Assembly: GCF_027594785.1 (NCBI RefSeq)
Contig: NZ_CP075584.1
Location: forward strand, 558,001-622,000
Length of the DNA: 64,000 bases
Source: Cryobacterium breve
Lineage (GTDB): Bacteria > Actinomycetota > Actinomycetes > Actinomycetales > Microbacteriaceae
Direction: 5' to 3'
A program made the translations under genes and the position numbers. A model generated the notes under the pieces. That model made no database searches, had not been told where the DNA came from, and saw nothing but the letters and a program-made list of their open reading frames with translations. Below are positions 14,628 through 24,462 of the stretch, one piece after another. Each line of letters starts with the position of its first letter. Within the stretch, counting starts at the first letter, position 1.

Positions 14628-16823
14628 GTGTTCCGCTTCCGTCCGGCTCCCCTGCGCGCGGCCATGCTGCTCGCGCTCGGATTCATCGGTCTGCGGGTGG
14701 GCTATCGGTTGCTCTTCGGCGGAGGAGGCGGCGGCGGCGCGGTGCTGCTCGACCTGCCCCGCATCCCGCTCGCCGGCCCATTCAGCCACGTGGCGCTGTT
14801 CGGAACCGTCACGACGGGCGGAATCTGGAACGCGGCACTCAGCGCGCTCCCGGTCGCCGCGGTGATCGTCTTCTTCGGGGCGCTCAACGCGGTCGTCGAC
14901 GTGAGCCGCCTGTTTGCCCGCGGCGCTCGCCGCGGGCCGCTGCGCACGGTGTCCCGCGCTCTCGTGATCGCGTGGGCCACGTTTCCCGCGCTGCTCGACT
15001 CGGTCAGGCGGGTCCGCCTGGCCGCCGCACTCCGTGGTGAGCGGACCGTGGCAGCGCTGCTGGTCCCGGTTTTCGAGCAGACCATCGAGCGTGCCCTGTC
15101 CCTCGCCGCATCGATGGAGACCCGCGGATTCGCGTCGACCAGGGCGGTGGACGGTGCCTGTGAGGTGCCCGTGCTCATGACGGATGCCGCGCTCGATTTC
15201 GACGGGGACTGGCGCCTCGAGCACCTCGACCTCGCGCTCGCCCCCGGCACGCTCACGGTCATCGTCGGGCCGACCGGTTCTGGCAAGTCCGGCCTGCTCC
15301 AGGCGATGAGCGGACTGTTCCAGCACTTCCACAATGGTCACCAGGCCGGCCGGATCGAGATCGGCGGCGCCGACCGGGCCGAGACTCCCCCGCGCGACAC
15401 GGCCGGCTTCGTCGGCCTGGTGCCCCAGAACGTGCGGCTGTCCTTCGTCGCCGAGACCGTTACGGAGGAGATCGGTTTCGCTCTCGCCGTCCGCGGCCTC
15501 GCCGCGGTGATCGTGGAGCAGCGGGTGCGGGAGGTGGCGGAGCAACTCGGCATCACGCAGTTGCTTGCCCGCCCCGTCTCGGCGCTCTCAGCAGGAGAGG
15601 CCACCCTCGTCTCCCTCGGTGGCGCCCTGATCCGGCGTCCGGTGCTCCTGCTCATCGACGAACCGCTCGCCGAACTCGACCTCATCGCGAAGGACAGGGT
15701 CTACGTGGCGCTCGACCGGCTGGCCCACGAAGCCGGGGTCTGCGTCGTGGTTGCCGAGCACAACACCCGCGAATTCGGTTCGATCACGGATGCCTGGCTC
15801 GTGCTCGAGGGGCACCGCGCGCGCATGCTGCTGCCCGGTGAGCTCCCGCCCGGCCGGGTCGGCGACCACGGCCTCGCGACGCCGGGCGCTGGCTACGGAC
15901 CGCCCGCCGAGGTGCCTGCCGACGAGGTGCCGGCCAACGAGGTGCCGGCCAACGCAGGGCCGCTCGCCGGCATCCACGGCCTGACGGTTCGACACGGTGA
16001 CCGGACCGTCGTGGACGGGGTGTCCCTCGAACTCGCGGCCGGCGAGATCGTCGCCCTGGAAGGCCGGAACGGCGCGGGCAAGAGCAGCCTTCTGAACGCG
16101 CTCGCGCTGCCCCCGGCCCGCGGGACCGTGATCGTCGCCGGGCAGGACGTCGCTCTGCTGCCCCGGAAGACCCGGCGCCGGGCCGTCGCACTCGTACCGG
16201 AGAATTTCGACGACCTGTTCTTCGCCACGACCGTCGCGGACGAGTGCCGCCGCAGCGACCGGTCGACGGCGGACCGAAGGACCGGGAGAAGGGCGGGCCG
16301 GCGTGGCGGGCGAAGCGCGATGTCCGACCCGGGCTCCACCGCCGGGACGTTCGCGCGGCTTCTCGGCCACGACTCCGCCACAGCGGCACCGCTTCTCGAG
16401 CGCCACCCGCGGGACCTGTCGGCGGGCCAGCGGCTCTGCCTCGCGATCGCGATCCAGCTCGCAGCCGCACCTCGGGTGCTGCTCATCGACGAGCCCACCC
16501 GCGGCCTCGACGCCGCCGCCCGCGCGCTCGTGGGAGCGGCGCTGCAGCGCGCGTCCAACCGGGAATGCGCGGTGCTGTTCGCGACACACGACCGCGACTT
16601 CGCCCGGCACTTCGCCACCCGGGCACTTCACCTCGAGGCCGGACGGGTGACCGGCGCTGAGTACGGCGGCGCGGAAACCGGCGGCGAGTCCTCAACGGAA
16701 CCGCGCTCGACGACGCGCACGACAACGGGAACGAAGACGGGAACGACGACGGGCACGGCCCCAGCCGCAGGAACTCTCGGCGCTGTCTGCACCACCGGCC
16801 CTGACCCGCGGGTGACCCAGTGA
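14628..16823 (+). CDS. ECF transporter: T-type membrane domain fused to two ATPase domains
   Basis: A 731-residue protein starting with GTG. Residues 1 to about 175 are hydrophobic and end in FASTRA, reminiscent of the C-terminal coupling part of EcfT. The first ATPase has Walker A GPTGSGKS, signature LSAGEATLVSLGG and Walker B VLLLIDEPLAELD. The second has Walker A GRNGAGKS, signature LSAGQRLCLA and Walker B VLLIDEPTRGLD. So one chain supplies T and both A subunits. A 15-bp repeat encodes the linker between the ATPases (residues about 428-442), and the tail is Thr-rich. It overlaps the S-component start by GTGA. The substrate is set by the S component; corrinoid is suggested only by the neighbouring metH. 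Confidence 0.85.
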   Translation: MFRFRPAPLRAAMLLALGFIGLRVGYRLLFGGGGGGGAVLLDLPRIPLAGPFSHVALFGTVTTGGIWNAALSALPVAAVIVFFGALNAVVDVSRLFARGARRGPLRTVSRALVIAWATFPALLDSVRRVRLAAALRGERTVAALLVPVFEQTIERALSLAASMETRGFASTRAVDGACEVPVLMTDAALDFDGDWRLEHLDLALAPGTLTVIVGPTGSGKSGLLQAMSGLFQHFHNGHQAGRIEIGGADRAETPPRDTAGFVGLVPQNVRLSFVAETVTEEIGFALAVRGLAAVIVEQRVREVAEQLGITQLLARPVSALSAGEATLVSLGGALIRRPVLLLIDEPLAELDLIAKDRVYVALDRLAHEAGVCVVVAEHNTREFGSITDAWLVLEGHRARMLLPGELPPGRVGDHGLATPGAGYGPPAEVPADEVPANEVPANAGPLAGIHGLTVRHGDRTVVDGVSLELAAGEIVALEGRNGAGKSSLLNALALPPARGTVIVAGQDVALLPRKTRRRAVALVPENFDDLFFATTVADECRRSDRSTADRRTGRRAGRRGGRSAMSDPGSTAGTFARLLGHDSATAAPLLERHPRDLSAGQRLCLAIAIQLAAAPRVLLIDEPTRGLDAAARALVGAALQRASNRECAVLFATHDRDFARHFATRALHLEAGRVTGAEYGGAETGGESSTEPRSTTRTTTGTKTGTTTGTAPAAGTLGAVCTTGPDPRVTQ
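15909..15953 (+). repeat. 15-bp tandem repeat, three copies, in the ECF ATPase linker
   Basis: Units GAGGTGCCTGCCGAC and then two exact copies of GAGGTGCCGGCCAAC encode EVPAD, EVPAN, EVPAN. They lie between the two ATPase domains, where length change should be tolerated. Confidence 0.9.
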
Positions 16824-17787
16824 AGCGCAGAAGCGGTCGCTGGACATCCGCCGTTTTGTGGGGCGGCAGCCTGCTCGCCGCCGCGGGATTCGCCTGGCCG
16901 CTGTTCGCCGCCGCCGTACCCCGGGACGCGCAGGACGCCGTTCCGTTCATCGCGTTCGCTCTCGTGCCTGCCGTGATCGTCGCGCTCGCCCTCGTGGTGG
17001 ACCGCGAAATGTACACCGCGAAGACGGTGGCCCTCCTCGGGGTGCTCGCGGCCGTCGGAGCCTGCGGTCCGGATCGCGGGCACGGGCGTCGGCGGTGTCG
17101 AGGCCGTGTTCATCCTGTTGATCCTGGCCGGTCGGGTCTACGGCGCACGGTTCGGCCTGCTGCTCGGACTGCTGACCATCGCGGTGTCTTCGGTGCTCTG
17201 GGGCGGGTTCGGGCCGTGGACCCCGTTCCAGATGTTCGCCTGCGGCTGGGTGGGCGCCGGAGCCTGCCCTGCTGCCGCGGCTCGGGAGCGAAGGTCGGGT
17301 CGGCCGGATGGGACCGCGCGCGGGCGCGCGCGTCGAGATCGCCATGCTCGCGTGCTACGGCGTCGTTGCGTCCTACCTGTTCGGGCTCGTGATGAACCTG
17401 TGGTTCTGGCCGTTCGCCGTTGGCTCGGGGACCGGCATCTCCTACTCCCCCGGTGCGTCCCTGGGCACGAACCTGGCTTCCTTCGGCCTCTACTCGCTCG
17501 TTACGTCGACGCTCACGTGGGACACGGTGCGAGCCGTGACGACAGTGCTCGGCATCTGCCTGGTCGGACCGGCGGCCCTCGCCGCCCTGCGCCGGGCCAA
17601 ACTGCCCGGCGCGCGGCGCGACCCTAGACCGAGAAGTACTTCGCTTCCGGGTGATGGAACACGAAGGCATCCGTCGACTGCTCCGGATGAAGTTGCAGGC
17701 TCCTCGGACAGCACGACACCCATCCGCTCGGGCCTGAGCAGTTCGACGACCTTGCGGCGGTCCTCCATCTCGGGGCAGGCCGGGTAG
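16820..17787 (+). CDS. ECF transporter S component (two single-base frameshifts)
   Basis: A polytopic membrane protein starting at a GTG that overlaps the ATPase stop. The reading frame shifts twice, each time by one extra base within GAGCCTG (17058-17064 and 17260-17266). Removing them gives VGAAVRIAGTGVGGVEAVF and then GAALLPRLGSEGRVGRMGP, both fitting the substrate-binding proteins of ECF transporters (MnS/QueT/CbrT-like, about six helices). The last helices include FGLVMNLWFWPF. As written, the corrected frame runs to 17787, 160 bp inside the convergent metH. A TAG at 17625 in another frame would give a more usual length (about 268 residues) if one further base is missing near 17600. The ligand is not identified. 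Confidence 0.75.
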
Positions 17788-20700
17788 CCGAGCGAGAAGC
17801 GGGCGCCGCGGTACACGAGCTTGAACATGCCGGCCACGTCGGTCGGGTCCTCGGCGCCAAGGCCGAGCTCCGCGCGCACGCGGGCGTGCCAGTACTCGGC
17901 GAGGGACTCGGTGAGCTGCATGGTGAGGCCGTTGAGCTCCAGGTAGTCGCGGTATTTGTTCGCGGCGAAGAGCTTCGCGGTCACGCTGTCGACATTGGCG
18001 CCGGCCGTGACGAGCTGGAGCGCGACGACGTCCACCTGGCCGGACTCGCGCGGGCGGACGAAGTCGGCGAGGCACAGGTGCCGGTCCCGTCTCTGGCGCG
18101 GGAAGGAGAACCGCAGCCGTTCGGTGCCGACCGGTCCGCCGGAACCGCCGTCCGGCGCGCGCAGGCCCGGCGTGCCGAGGCTTCCGTCCGGGTCGTCGCC
18201 GTGGTGCAGCACCACGAGATCGTTGCCCTCGCTGTATGCGGGGAAGTAGCCGTACGCGACGGAGGCGTCGAGCATGCCCTCTGCGAGGATCCGGTCGAGC
18301 CAGTAGCGCAGCCGCGGCCTGCCCTCGGTGTCGACGAGTTCCTGGTAACTGGCGCCATCTTCGGCCCGGCTGGGCTTGAGGCCCCACTGGCCCATGAAGG
18401 TCGCCCGTTCGTCGAGGAACGCCGAGTACTCGGCGAGGGCGACGCCCTTGACGATCCGGGTCCCCCAGAACGGCGGCACCGGCACCGGGTTGTCCGCGGC
18501 AACGTCGCTGCGCACCGGCATGGCGTCCGGCTCGGTGACGGTGAGCAGGCTGCGCTTGTGAATGCGTTGTTTCAGGGGCGGCAGCCCGACGGATGCCGGG
18601 TCGGCGCCGCGGGCGATGGCCACGAGCGGCTCCATCAGCTTCAGGCCCTCGAAAGCGTCCCGCGCATACCGGACCTGCCCGTCGAACAGGCCGGCAAGGT
18701 CTTCCTCGACGTAGGCGCGGGTAAGTGCTGCGCCGCCGAGGATGACGGGCCACTTCGTGGCGAGCCCCCGGTTGTTCAGTTCGAGCAGGTTCTCCTTCAT
18801 GACGACCGTTGACTTGACGAGCAGCCCGCTCATGCCGATCACGTCGGCGTTGTGCTCCTCCGCTGCCGCGATGATCTCGTTGATCGTCTTCTTGATCCCG
18901 ATGTTGACGACGTCGTAACCGTTGTTGGTCAGAATGATGTCGACGAGGTTCTTGCCGATGTCGTGCACGTCTCCGCGCACAGTCGCGAGCACCATCGTGC
19001 CCTTGCCCGCCGCTTCCGACTTCTCCATGTGCGGCTCGAGGAGCGCGACGGCGGCCTTCATCACCTCGGCGGACTGCAGCACGAACGGCAGCTGCATCTC
19101 TCCGCTGCCGAACCGGGCCCCGACGATCTGCATGCCGGCGAGCAGGTGCACGTTGACGATGTCGAGGGCGCTCATCCCGCCGGCGCGGGCGAGGTCGAGG
19201 TCGGCCTCGAGCCCCTTGGCCTCTCCGTCGATGATGCGACGTTCGAGACGCTCACCGACCGGCAGGGCCGCGAGCTCAGCGGCGCGCTCGTCCTTCAGTG
19301 CGGCGGAGTCGACTCCGGCGAACAGGTCGAGGAGAGCGGCAAGCGGGTCGTAGGTGAGGTTGCCGTCGACGTCGTACTCGCGACGATCCCAGACCAGGTC
19401 GAGCGCCACCTTGCGCCGGTCGTCCGGCACCGAGGCGAGCGGCACGATCTTGGCCGAGTTGACGATGGCGGAGTCGAGCCCTGCCGCAGTCGCCTCGTGC
19501 AGGAACACGGAGTTGAGCACTGACCTGGCCGCGGGGTTCAGTCCGAAGGACACGTTCGAGACCCCGAGCGTCGTGTGGATGCCGGGGTACTTCGCCTTGA
19601 TCTGCCGGATCGCCTCGATCGTCTCGATGCCGTCCCTGCGGGTCTCCTCCTGGCCGGTGGCGATCGGGAAGGTCAGCGCGTCGACGATGATGTCCTCGAC
19701 CCGCATCCCCCACTCGGTGACGAGGGTCTCGACGAGCCGGGTCGCGATGCGCACCTTGTGCTCCGCGGTGCGGGCCTGACCCTCCTCGTCGATGGTCAGG
19801 GCGATCACGGCGGCCCCGTGTTCCTTCACGAGCGGCATGATCCGGCCGAAGCGGCTGCCGGGGCCCTCGCCGTCCTCGAAGTTGACCGAGTTCACCACCG
19901 GGCGCCCGCCGATGAGTTCCATGCCCGCCTGCAGCACGGCCGGTTCGGTGGAGTCGACGACGAGAGGCAGCGTCGAGGCGCTCGCGAGCCGGGAGACGAC
20001 CTGCCGGATGTCCGCGACGCCGTCGCGCCCGACATAGTCGATGCAGACGTCGAGCAGGTGGGCGCCGTCGCGGACCTGGGCGCGGGCGATGTCGACACAG
20101 TCGTCCCAGCGTTCCTCGAGCATCGCGTCGCGGAAGGCGCGCGACCCGTTGGCGTTCGTGCGCTCCCCGATCGCGAGGAAGGCACTGTCCTGATCGAAGC
20201 TGACGTGCTGGTACAGGCTCGCGACCCCGGGGTCCTCTTCGATCGCGCGCTCACTGACGGAGGCGCCGCGCAGGCGGTCGACGACCGCCTGCATGTGCGC
20301 GGGAGTGGTCCCGCAGCATCCGCCGACGAGGCCCAGCCCGAACTCCTTGACGAACTGTTCGTGCGCCGTGGCGAGCTGGTCCGGCGTGAGCGGGTAGCTT
20401 GCCCCGGTTGCCGTGAGCATCGGCAGGCCGGCGTTCGGCATGCACATCACCGGCACGTGCGAGTACCGGGCCAGATGACGCAGGTGTTCGCTCATCTCGG
20501 TGGGGCCGGTGGCGCAGTTCAGCCCGATCGCATCGATGCCGAGCGGCTCGAGCGCCGTGAGCGCCGCTCCGATCTCACTGCCCATCAGCATGGTGCCGGT
20601 CGTCTCCACGGTCACCTCGACGAAGATCGGCAGGCGGATGCCGGTCTCCGCGATCGCCTGCTTGCACCCGTTCACCGCTGACTTGGTCTGCAACAGATCC

Positions 20701-21255
20701 TGGGAGGTCTCGATCAGGAAGGCGTCTGCGCCCCCGCGGATCAGTCCGACGGCCTGCTCGGCGAAGGTCGCCTTGAGGTGAGCGTATGTGGTGTGGCCGA
20801 GGCTCGGGAGCTTGGTGCCCGGCCCCATCGAACCGAGCACCCAGCGCACCCGGCCGTCCCTCGCCTCGTAGTCCTCGACACTTTTCCTGGCGATGGCCGC
20901 GCCGAGCCTCGCGAGTTCCTCGATGCGGTCCTCGATGTCGTAGTCGGAGAGGTTCGACCAGTTGGCTCCGAAGGTGTTGCTCTCGACGGCGTCGATGCCG
21001 GTATCAAGGTACGCGCCATGGATCGCCTCGATCATGTCGGGACGGCTGACGTTCAGGATCTCGTTGCAGCCCTCGAGCCTGCTGGTAGTCGTCGAGCGTC
21101 GGGTTATGCTCCTGCAGCATCGTGCCCATCGCACCGTCGGCGATGACGACCCGTTCCTTCATCGTGTCGAGCAGGGCCTGCGACCGGGCCGGGCGCACCG
21201 CATCCACGAATTCGGGGGGCTGCACGGCATCGGATTTCACTGTCAGTTCACTCAC
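17624..21255 (-). CDS. metH: Cobalamin-dependent methionine synthase (two single-base frameshifts)
   Basis: Transfers the methyl group of 5-methyl-tetrahydrofolate to homocysteine through cobalamin. Domain order is intact: the homocysteine domain with zinc motifs GLNCATG and GGCCGTTP, the pterin-binding domain with FLAIGERTNANGSRAFRDAM, the B12 domain with DVHDIGKNLVD, and the AdoMet activation domain ending HPEAKYFSV. Frame breaks lie at 21075-21081 (GAGCCTG) and 17696-17702 (CAGGCTC). Dropping one base at each restores TLDDYQQLEGCNEIL and LSEELQLHPEQ, giving 1209 residues. The start is a GTG in a GTGA overlap with nnrE. The 3' end converges on the ECF S component. Confidence 0.95.
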
Positions 21256-21983
21256 CCGTCTAGAGTAGCGGCGCGGTCCCTGGCCGCGATTCGCTCGAGC
21301 TCAGGTGCGATTCCGATATCGGCAACGACGACCCGCCCGGCCAGCCCGGCGGCCGGCCAGCGGAGCAGTCCCGGTTTGCAGCCGCCGAAGGTCACGGTCA
21401 CCGTCGCGGGCAGCACCGTCGGATCCGGCACGGCACCGTCATCCACGCCGACACCGCTCGGCAGGTCAACGGCGACGACGACCGGCTCCCTGCCGGTTCC
21501 GTCAGACGCCTGCGCGGCACCGGGGTGCAGCACGGCCAGGATCGCAGCCACGACTTCCCTGGCCCTGCCGCGGAGTGCTGGGTCCGTGCTCGTGCCCGTT
21601 CCGAGGATGCCGTCGAGGATCACGTCGCACGACGCCGCTTCCCGTGCGACAAGCGCGGGCGACTCCTCAGGACCGAGCGCCCGCGCACCGGCCGCCACCG
21701 CGGCGGCGAGGCCCTCCTCGTGCATCGTCCGCGCTGTCGGCGCCACGATGACCCTGGCACCCTCCGCCGCGAGCGACGCCGCCGCGAACAGCGCGTCTCC
21801 ACCGTTGTTTCCCGTTCCCGCGAGGACAAGCAGCCCGGCGCCTCGCACCGTACCGCGGCGCGCCACGAGCAGCGCCGCCGTCTCCGCGGCCAGCGCGGTC
21901 GATGCCCGCTGCATCAGCGGAATACCGGCGGCGAGGTAAGGCTGCTCTGCCTCGCGCTGCTGGGCAGCGGTATACGTCTTCAT
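21252..21983 (-). CDS. nnrE: NAD(P)H-hydrate epimerase domain protein
   Basis: A 243-residue YjeF N-terminal-type protein that interconverts the R and S forms of hydrated NAD(P)H. Features are the glycine-rich AGTGNNGGDALFAAASLA, the catalytic-site ILDGILGTG, and VAVDLPSGVGVDDG. The C-terminal dehydratase domain found in bifunctional Nnr proteins is absent, so a separate NnrD is expected elsewhere. The TGA overlaps the metH GTG start, so the two are probably translated together. It is divergent from the hydrolase at 22063 with 79 bp between; no cobalamin riboswitch was seen there. Confidence 0.88.
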   Translation of the reverse strand: MKTYTAAQQREAEQPYLAAGIPLMQRASTALAAETAALLVARRGTVRGAGLLVLAGTGNNGGDALFAAASLAAEGARVIVAPTARTMHEEGLAAAVAAGARALGPEESPALVAREAASCDVILDGILGTGTSTDPALRGRAREVVAAILAVLHPGAAQASDGTGREPVVVAVDLPSGVGVDDGAVPDPTVLPATVTVTFGGCKPGLLRWPAAGLAGRVVVADIGIAPELERIAARDRAATLDG

Positions 21984-22062
21984 GTCGCCAGATTACGTCT
22001 GACCCCGCCGACTCCGCTGCGGCGACCGTCCCCACCACTCCACCGTGGTCAAATGGTGACTG

Positions 22063-22845
22063 ATGAACACACGAACAGCGCCCGACCATCGCTACGTCTA
22101 TTCCGCGGACGGGGTGAACCTCGCGACCTACGAATTCGGCGATCCGGCTCACCCGACCGTGCTCGCCGTGCACGGCTTCGCGTCGAGCGCCGTGGCGAAC
22201 TGGCACGCCACCGGCTGGACCAGGGACCTCCTCCGCGCCGGATTCCACGTGATCGCCATCGACCAGCGCGGCCACGGCCTCAGCGACAAGCCGCACTCCC
22301 CCTCCGCGTACTCGATGGACACGCTCGTCGCGGACGTGCAGCAGGTGCTCGACGCCTACCTGCTCGACGAAGTGGTGTACGCGGGCTATTCGTTGGGAGC
22401 GAGGGTCGGCTGGCAGGCAGCCAGGGAACTCGAGGGGCGCATCGTGCGGGCGGTTCTCGGCGGGATTCCCGACGGCGATCCGCTCACGCGGTTCCAGGTC
22501 GCGGATGCCCGCGCGCACATCGAGCACGGCGCCGAGGTGGGCGACCGGCTCACCGGCGCGTACCTGACCATGGCGAAGGCCCTGCCCGGCAACGACCTCG
22601 GGGCGCTCGTCGCACTCGTCGAGGGCATGCGCGGCGGACCCCAGCCCGGAGCCGACAATGCCCCGCCCCAGCCGCTCCTGTTCGCGACCGGGAGCGAGGA
22701 TCGCATCCTCGAGGCTTCGCGGGCCCTCGCGGAGGCCACGCCTGCCGGGTCCTTCTTCGAGATCCCCGGCCGCAACCACTTCAACGCGCCGACTTCCCGC
22801 GCCTTCCGCGACGCGGCCATCGCGTTCCTGGGCGCGACGGGCTGA
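22063..22845 (+). CDS. Alpha/beta-fold hydrolase
   Basis: A 260-residue single-domain hydrolase. The nucleophile elbow is YAGYSLGARVGW (Ser near 109), the oxyanion strand is AVHGFASSA, the acid is in FATGSEDRILEA, and the catalytic histidine in GRNHFNAP. IDQRGHGLSDKP before the nucleophile is typical of the haloperoxidase/esterase group. Substrate unknown. It stands alone and ends at a bidirectional terminator shared with pyk. Confidence 0.85.
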   Translation: MNTRTAPDHRYVYSADGVNLATYEFGDPAHPTVLAVHGFASSAVANWHATGWTRDLLRAGFHVIAIDQRGHGLSDKPHSPSAYSMDTLVADVQQVLDAYLLDEVVYAGYSLGARVGWQAARELEGRIVRAVLGGIPDGDPLTRFQVADARAHIEHGAEVGDRLTGAYLTMAKALPGNDLGALVALVEGMRGGPQPGADNAPPQPLLFATGSEDRILEASRALAEATPAGSFFEIPGRNHFNAPTSRAFRDAAIAFLGATG

Positions 22846-22860
22846 TCCCGCCCGACACAG

Positions 22861-22902
22861 GAAAAGCCCCGCCGACCGGAACGGTCGACGGGGCTTTCCT
22901 TT
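22861..22902. terminator. Bidirectional rho-independent terminator
   Basis: GAAAAGCCCCGCCGACCG pairs with CGGTCGACGGGGCTTTCC around GAA; the stem starts with A-rich and ends with T-rich flanks, so it works in both directions. It lies between the convergent hydrolase (stop 22845) and pyk (stop 22911). Confidence 0.92.
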
Positions 22903-22910
22903 CAACGGGA

Positions 22911-24356
22911 CTACTGCTTGACGTATGCCGGAGCAACCTCGTTGTGGGCGTCGCCGATGCGGTGCACCCGGATGTCGTTCGTCGAGCCGGCGATTCCGGG
23001 AGGGGAACCGCTGATGACGACGACCTTATCACCGAGCTGGGCCAGGCCCTGGCCGAGCAGGATGTCATCGACCTGGCCGAACATGGAGTCCGTGTGCGTG
23101 ACCCGGTCCACGAGGAACGTCTGTACGCCCCAGGTGAGCGCGAGGCGGCGGCGGATGCCGGGCTCGGGCGTGAAGGCGAGCATCGGGATCTTCGACCGCA
23201 GGCGGGACATCCGGCGGGCGGAGTCTCCGGATTCGGTGAAGATGCAGAGGAACTTCGCGTCGACGAACTCCGCGACCTCGATCGCGGCGAGGGTGATCGC
23301 CCCGCCCTGGGTGCGCGGCTTGTTCGTGAGCGGCGCGATGCGCTCCAGACCGTGGTCTTCGGTGGATGCGACAATCCGCGCCATGGTCTGAACCGTGACG
23401 ACGGGGTATTCGCCGACGCTGGTCTCGCCGCTGAGCATGACCGCGTCCGCGCCGTCGAGAACGGCGTTCGCGACGTCGGACGTTTCCGCGCGCGTCGGGA
23501 CCGGGCTGTGGATCATCGATTCGAGCATCTGCGTCGCGACGATGACCGGCTTGGCCATCCGTCGGGCGAGCTCGACGGCGTGCTTCTGCACGATCGGGAC
23601 GGCTTCGAGCGGAAGCTCGACGCCGAGGTCGCCACGGGCGACCATGATCGAGTCGAAGGCGTCGATGATCTCTTCGAGGTGCTCGACGGCCTGCGGCTTC
23701 TCGATCTTGGCGATGACGGGGACCTTGCGGCCCTCCTCCGCCATGATCTCGTGCACGCGGGTGATGTCGGCCGCATCGCGCACGAAGGAGAGGGCGATCA
23801 GGTCGGTGCCGAGGCGGAGGCCCCAGCGCAGGTCTGCTTCATCCTTCTCGGACAGTGCGGGAACGTTGACGGCAACACCGGGCAGGTTGATGCCCTTGTT
23901 GTTCGAGACCGGGCCGGCGACGATGACCCGCGTCGTGACGACGATCCCGTTGGTCGCGACGACCTCGACCTTGACCTTGCCGTCGTCGATGAGGAGGAAG
24001 TCACCGGGCTTGACGTCGTTGGGCAGGCCCTTGTACGTCGTGCCGGAGAGTTCCCTCGTGCCGAGCACGTCATCCGTGGTGATCTTAAAGATGTCGCCGA
24101 CGGCCAATTCATAAGGGCCGCCTTCGAACTTGCCGAGCCGGATCTTCGGGCCCTGCAGGTCCACCAGGACGGCGACCGCACGACCGGAATCATTCGCTGC
24201 CTTGCGGATGTTTGCGTAGACGGACTCGTGCACGGTGTAGTCACCATGGCTCAGGTTCATCCGGCAGACATCGACACCCGCGTCGATCAGGGCTCGAATT
24301 TGATCGTAACTGGCGGCTGCCGGCCCGAGGGTAGCGACAATTTTGGCGCGTCTCAT
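22911..24356 (-). CDS. pyk: Pyruvate kinase
   Basis: A 481-residue glycolytic enzyme converting phosphoenolpyruvate and ADP to pyruvate and ATP. The N-terminus RRAKIVATLGPAAASYDQI, the RMNLSHG motif, and the catalytic lysine region VIAKIEKPQAVEHLEEII are all canonical, as are VMVARGDLGVELPLEAVP and MLSGETSVGEYP. No frame problems. Upstream, 24357-24462 separates it from gltD with no other gene and no structure I recognise. Confidence 0.97.
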   Translation of the reverse strand: MRRAKIVATLGPAAASYDQIRALIDAGVDVCRMNLSHGDYTVHESVYANIRKAANDSGRAVAVLVDLQGPKIRLGKFEGGPYELAVGDIFKITTDDVLGTRELSGTTYKGLPNDVKPGDFLLIDDGKVKVEVVATNGIVVTTRVIVAGPVSNNKGINLPGVAVNVPALSEKDEADLRWGLRLGTDLIALSFVRDAADITRVHEIMAEEGRKVPVIAKIEKPQAVEHLEEIIDAFDSIMVARGDLGVELPLEAVPIVQKHAVELARRMAKPVIVATQMLESMIHSPVPTRAETSDVANAVLDGADAVMLSGETSVGEYPVVTVQTMARIVASTEDHGLERIAPLTNKPRTQGGAITLAAIEVAEFVDAKFLCIFTESGDSARRMSRLRSKIPMLAFTPEPGIRRRLALTWGVQTFLVDRVTHTDSMFGQVDDILLGQGLAQLGDKVVVISGSPPGIAGSTNDIRVHRIGDAHNEVAPAYVKQ

Positions 24357-24462
24357 TCTGAAAGTGCTCCGTTTTCCGCGCCGGGTAGGCGCATTCTTGA
24401 TCTGTGGTTCTGGAGGCCGCTTGGTGGCGTCCTCCGGCTAATCGTTCGCTTCACAGGGACCG

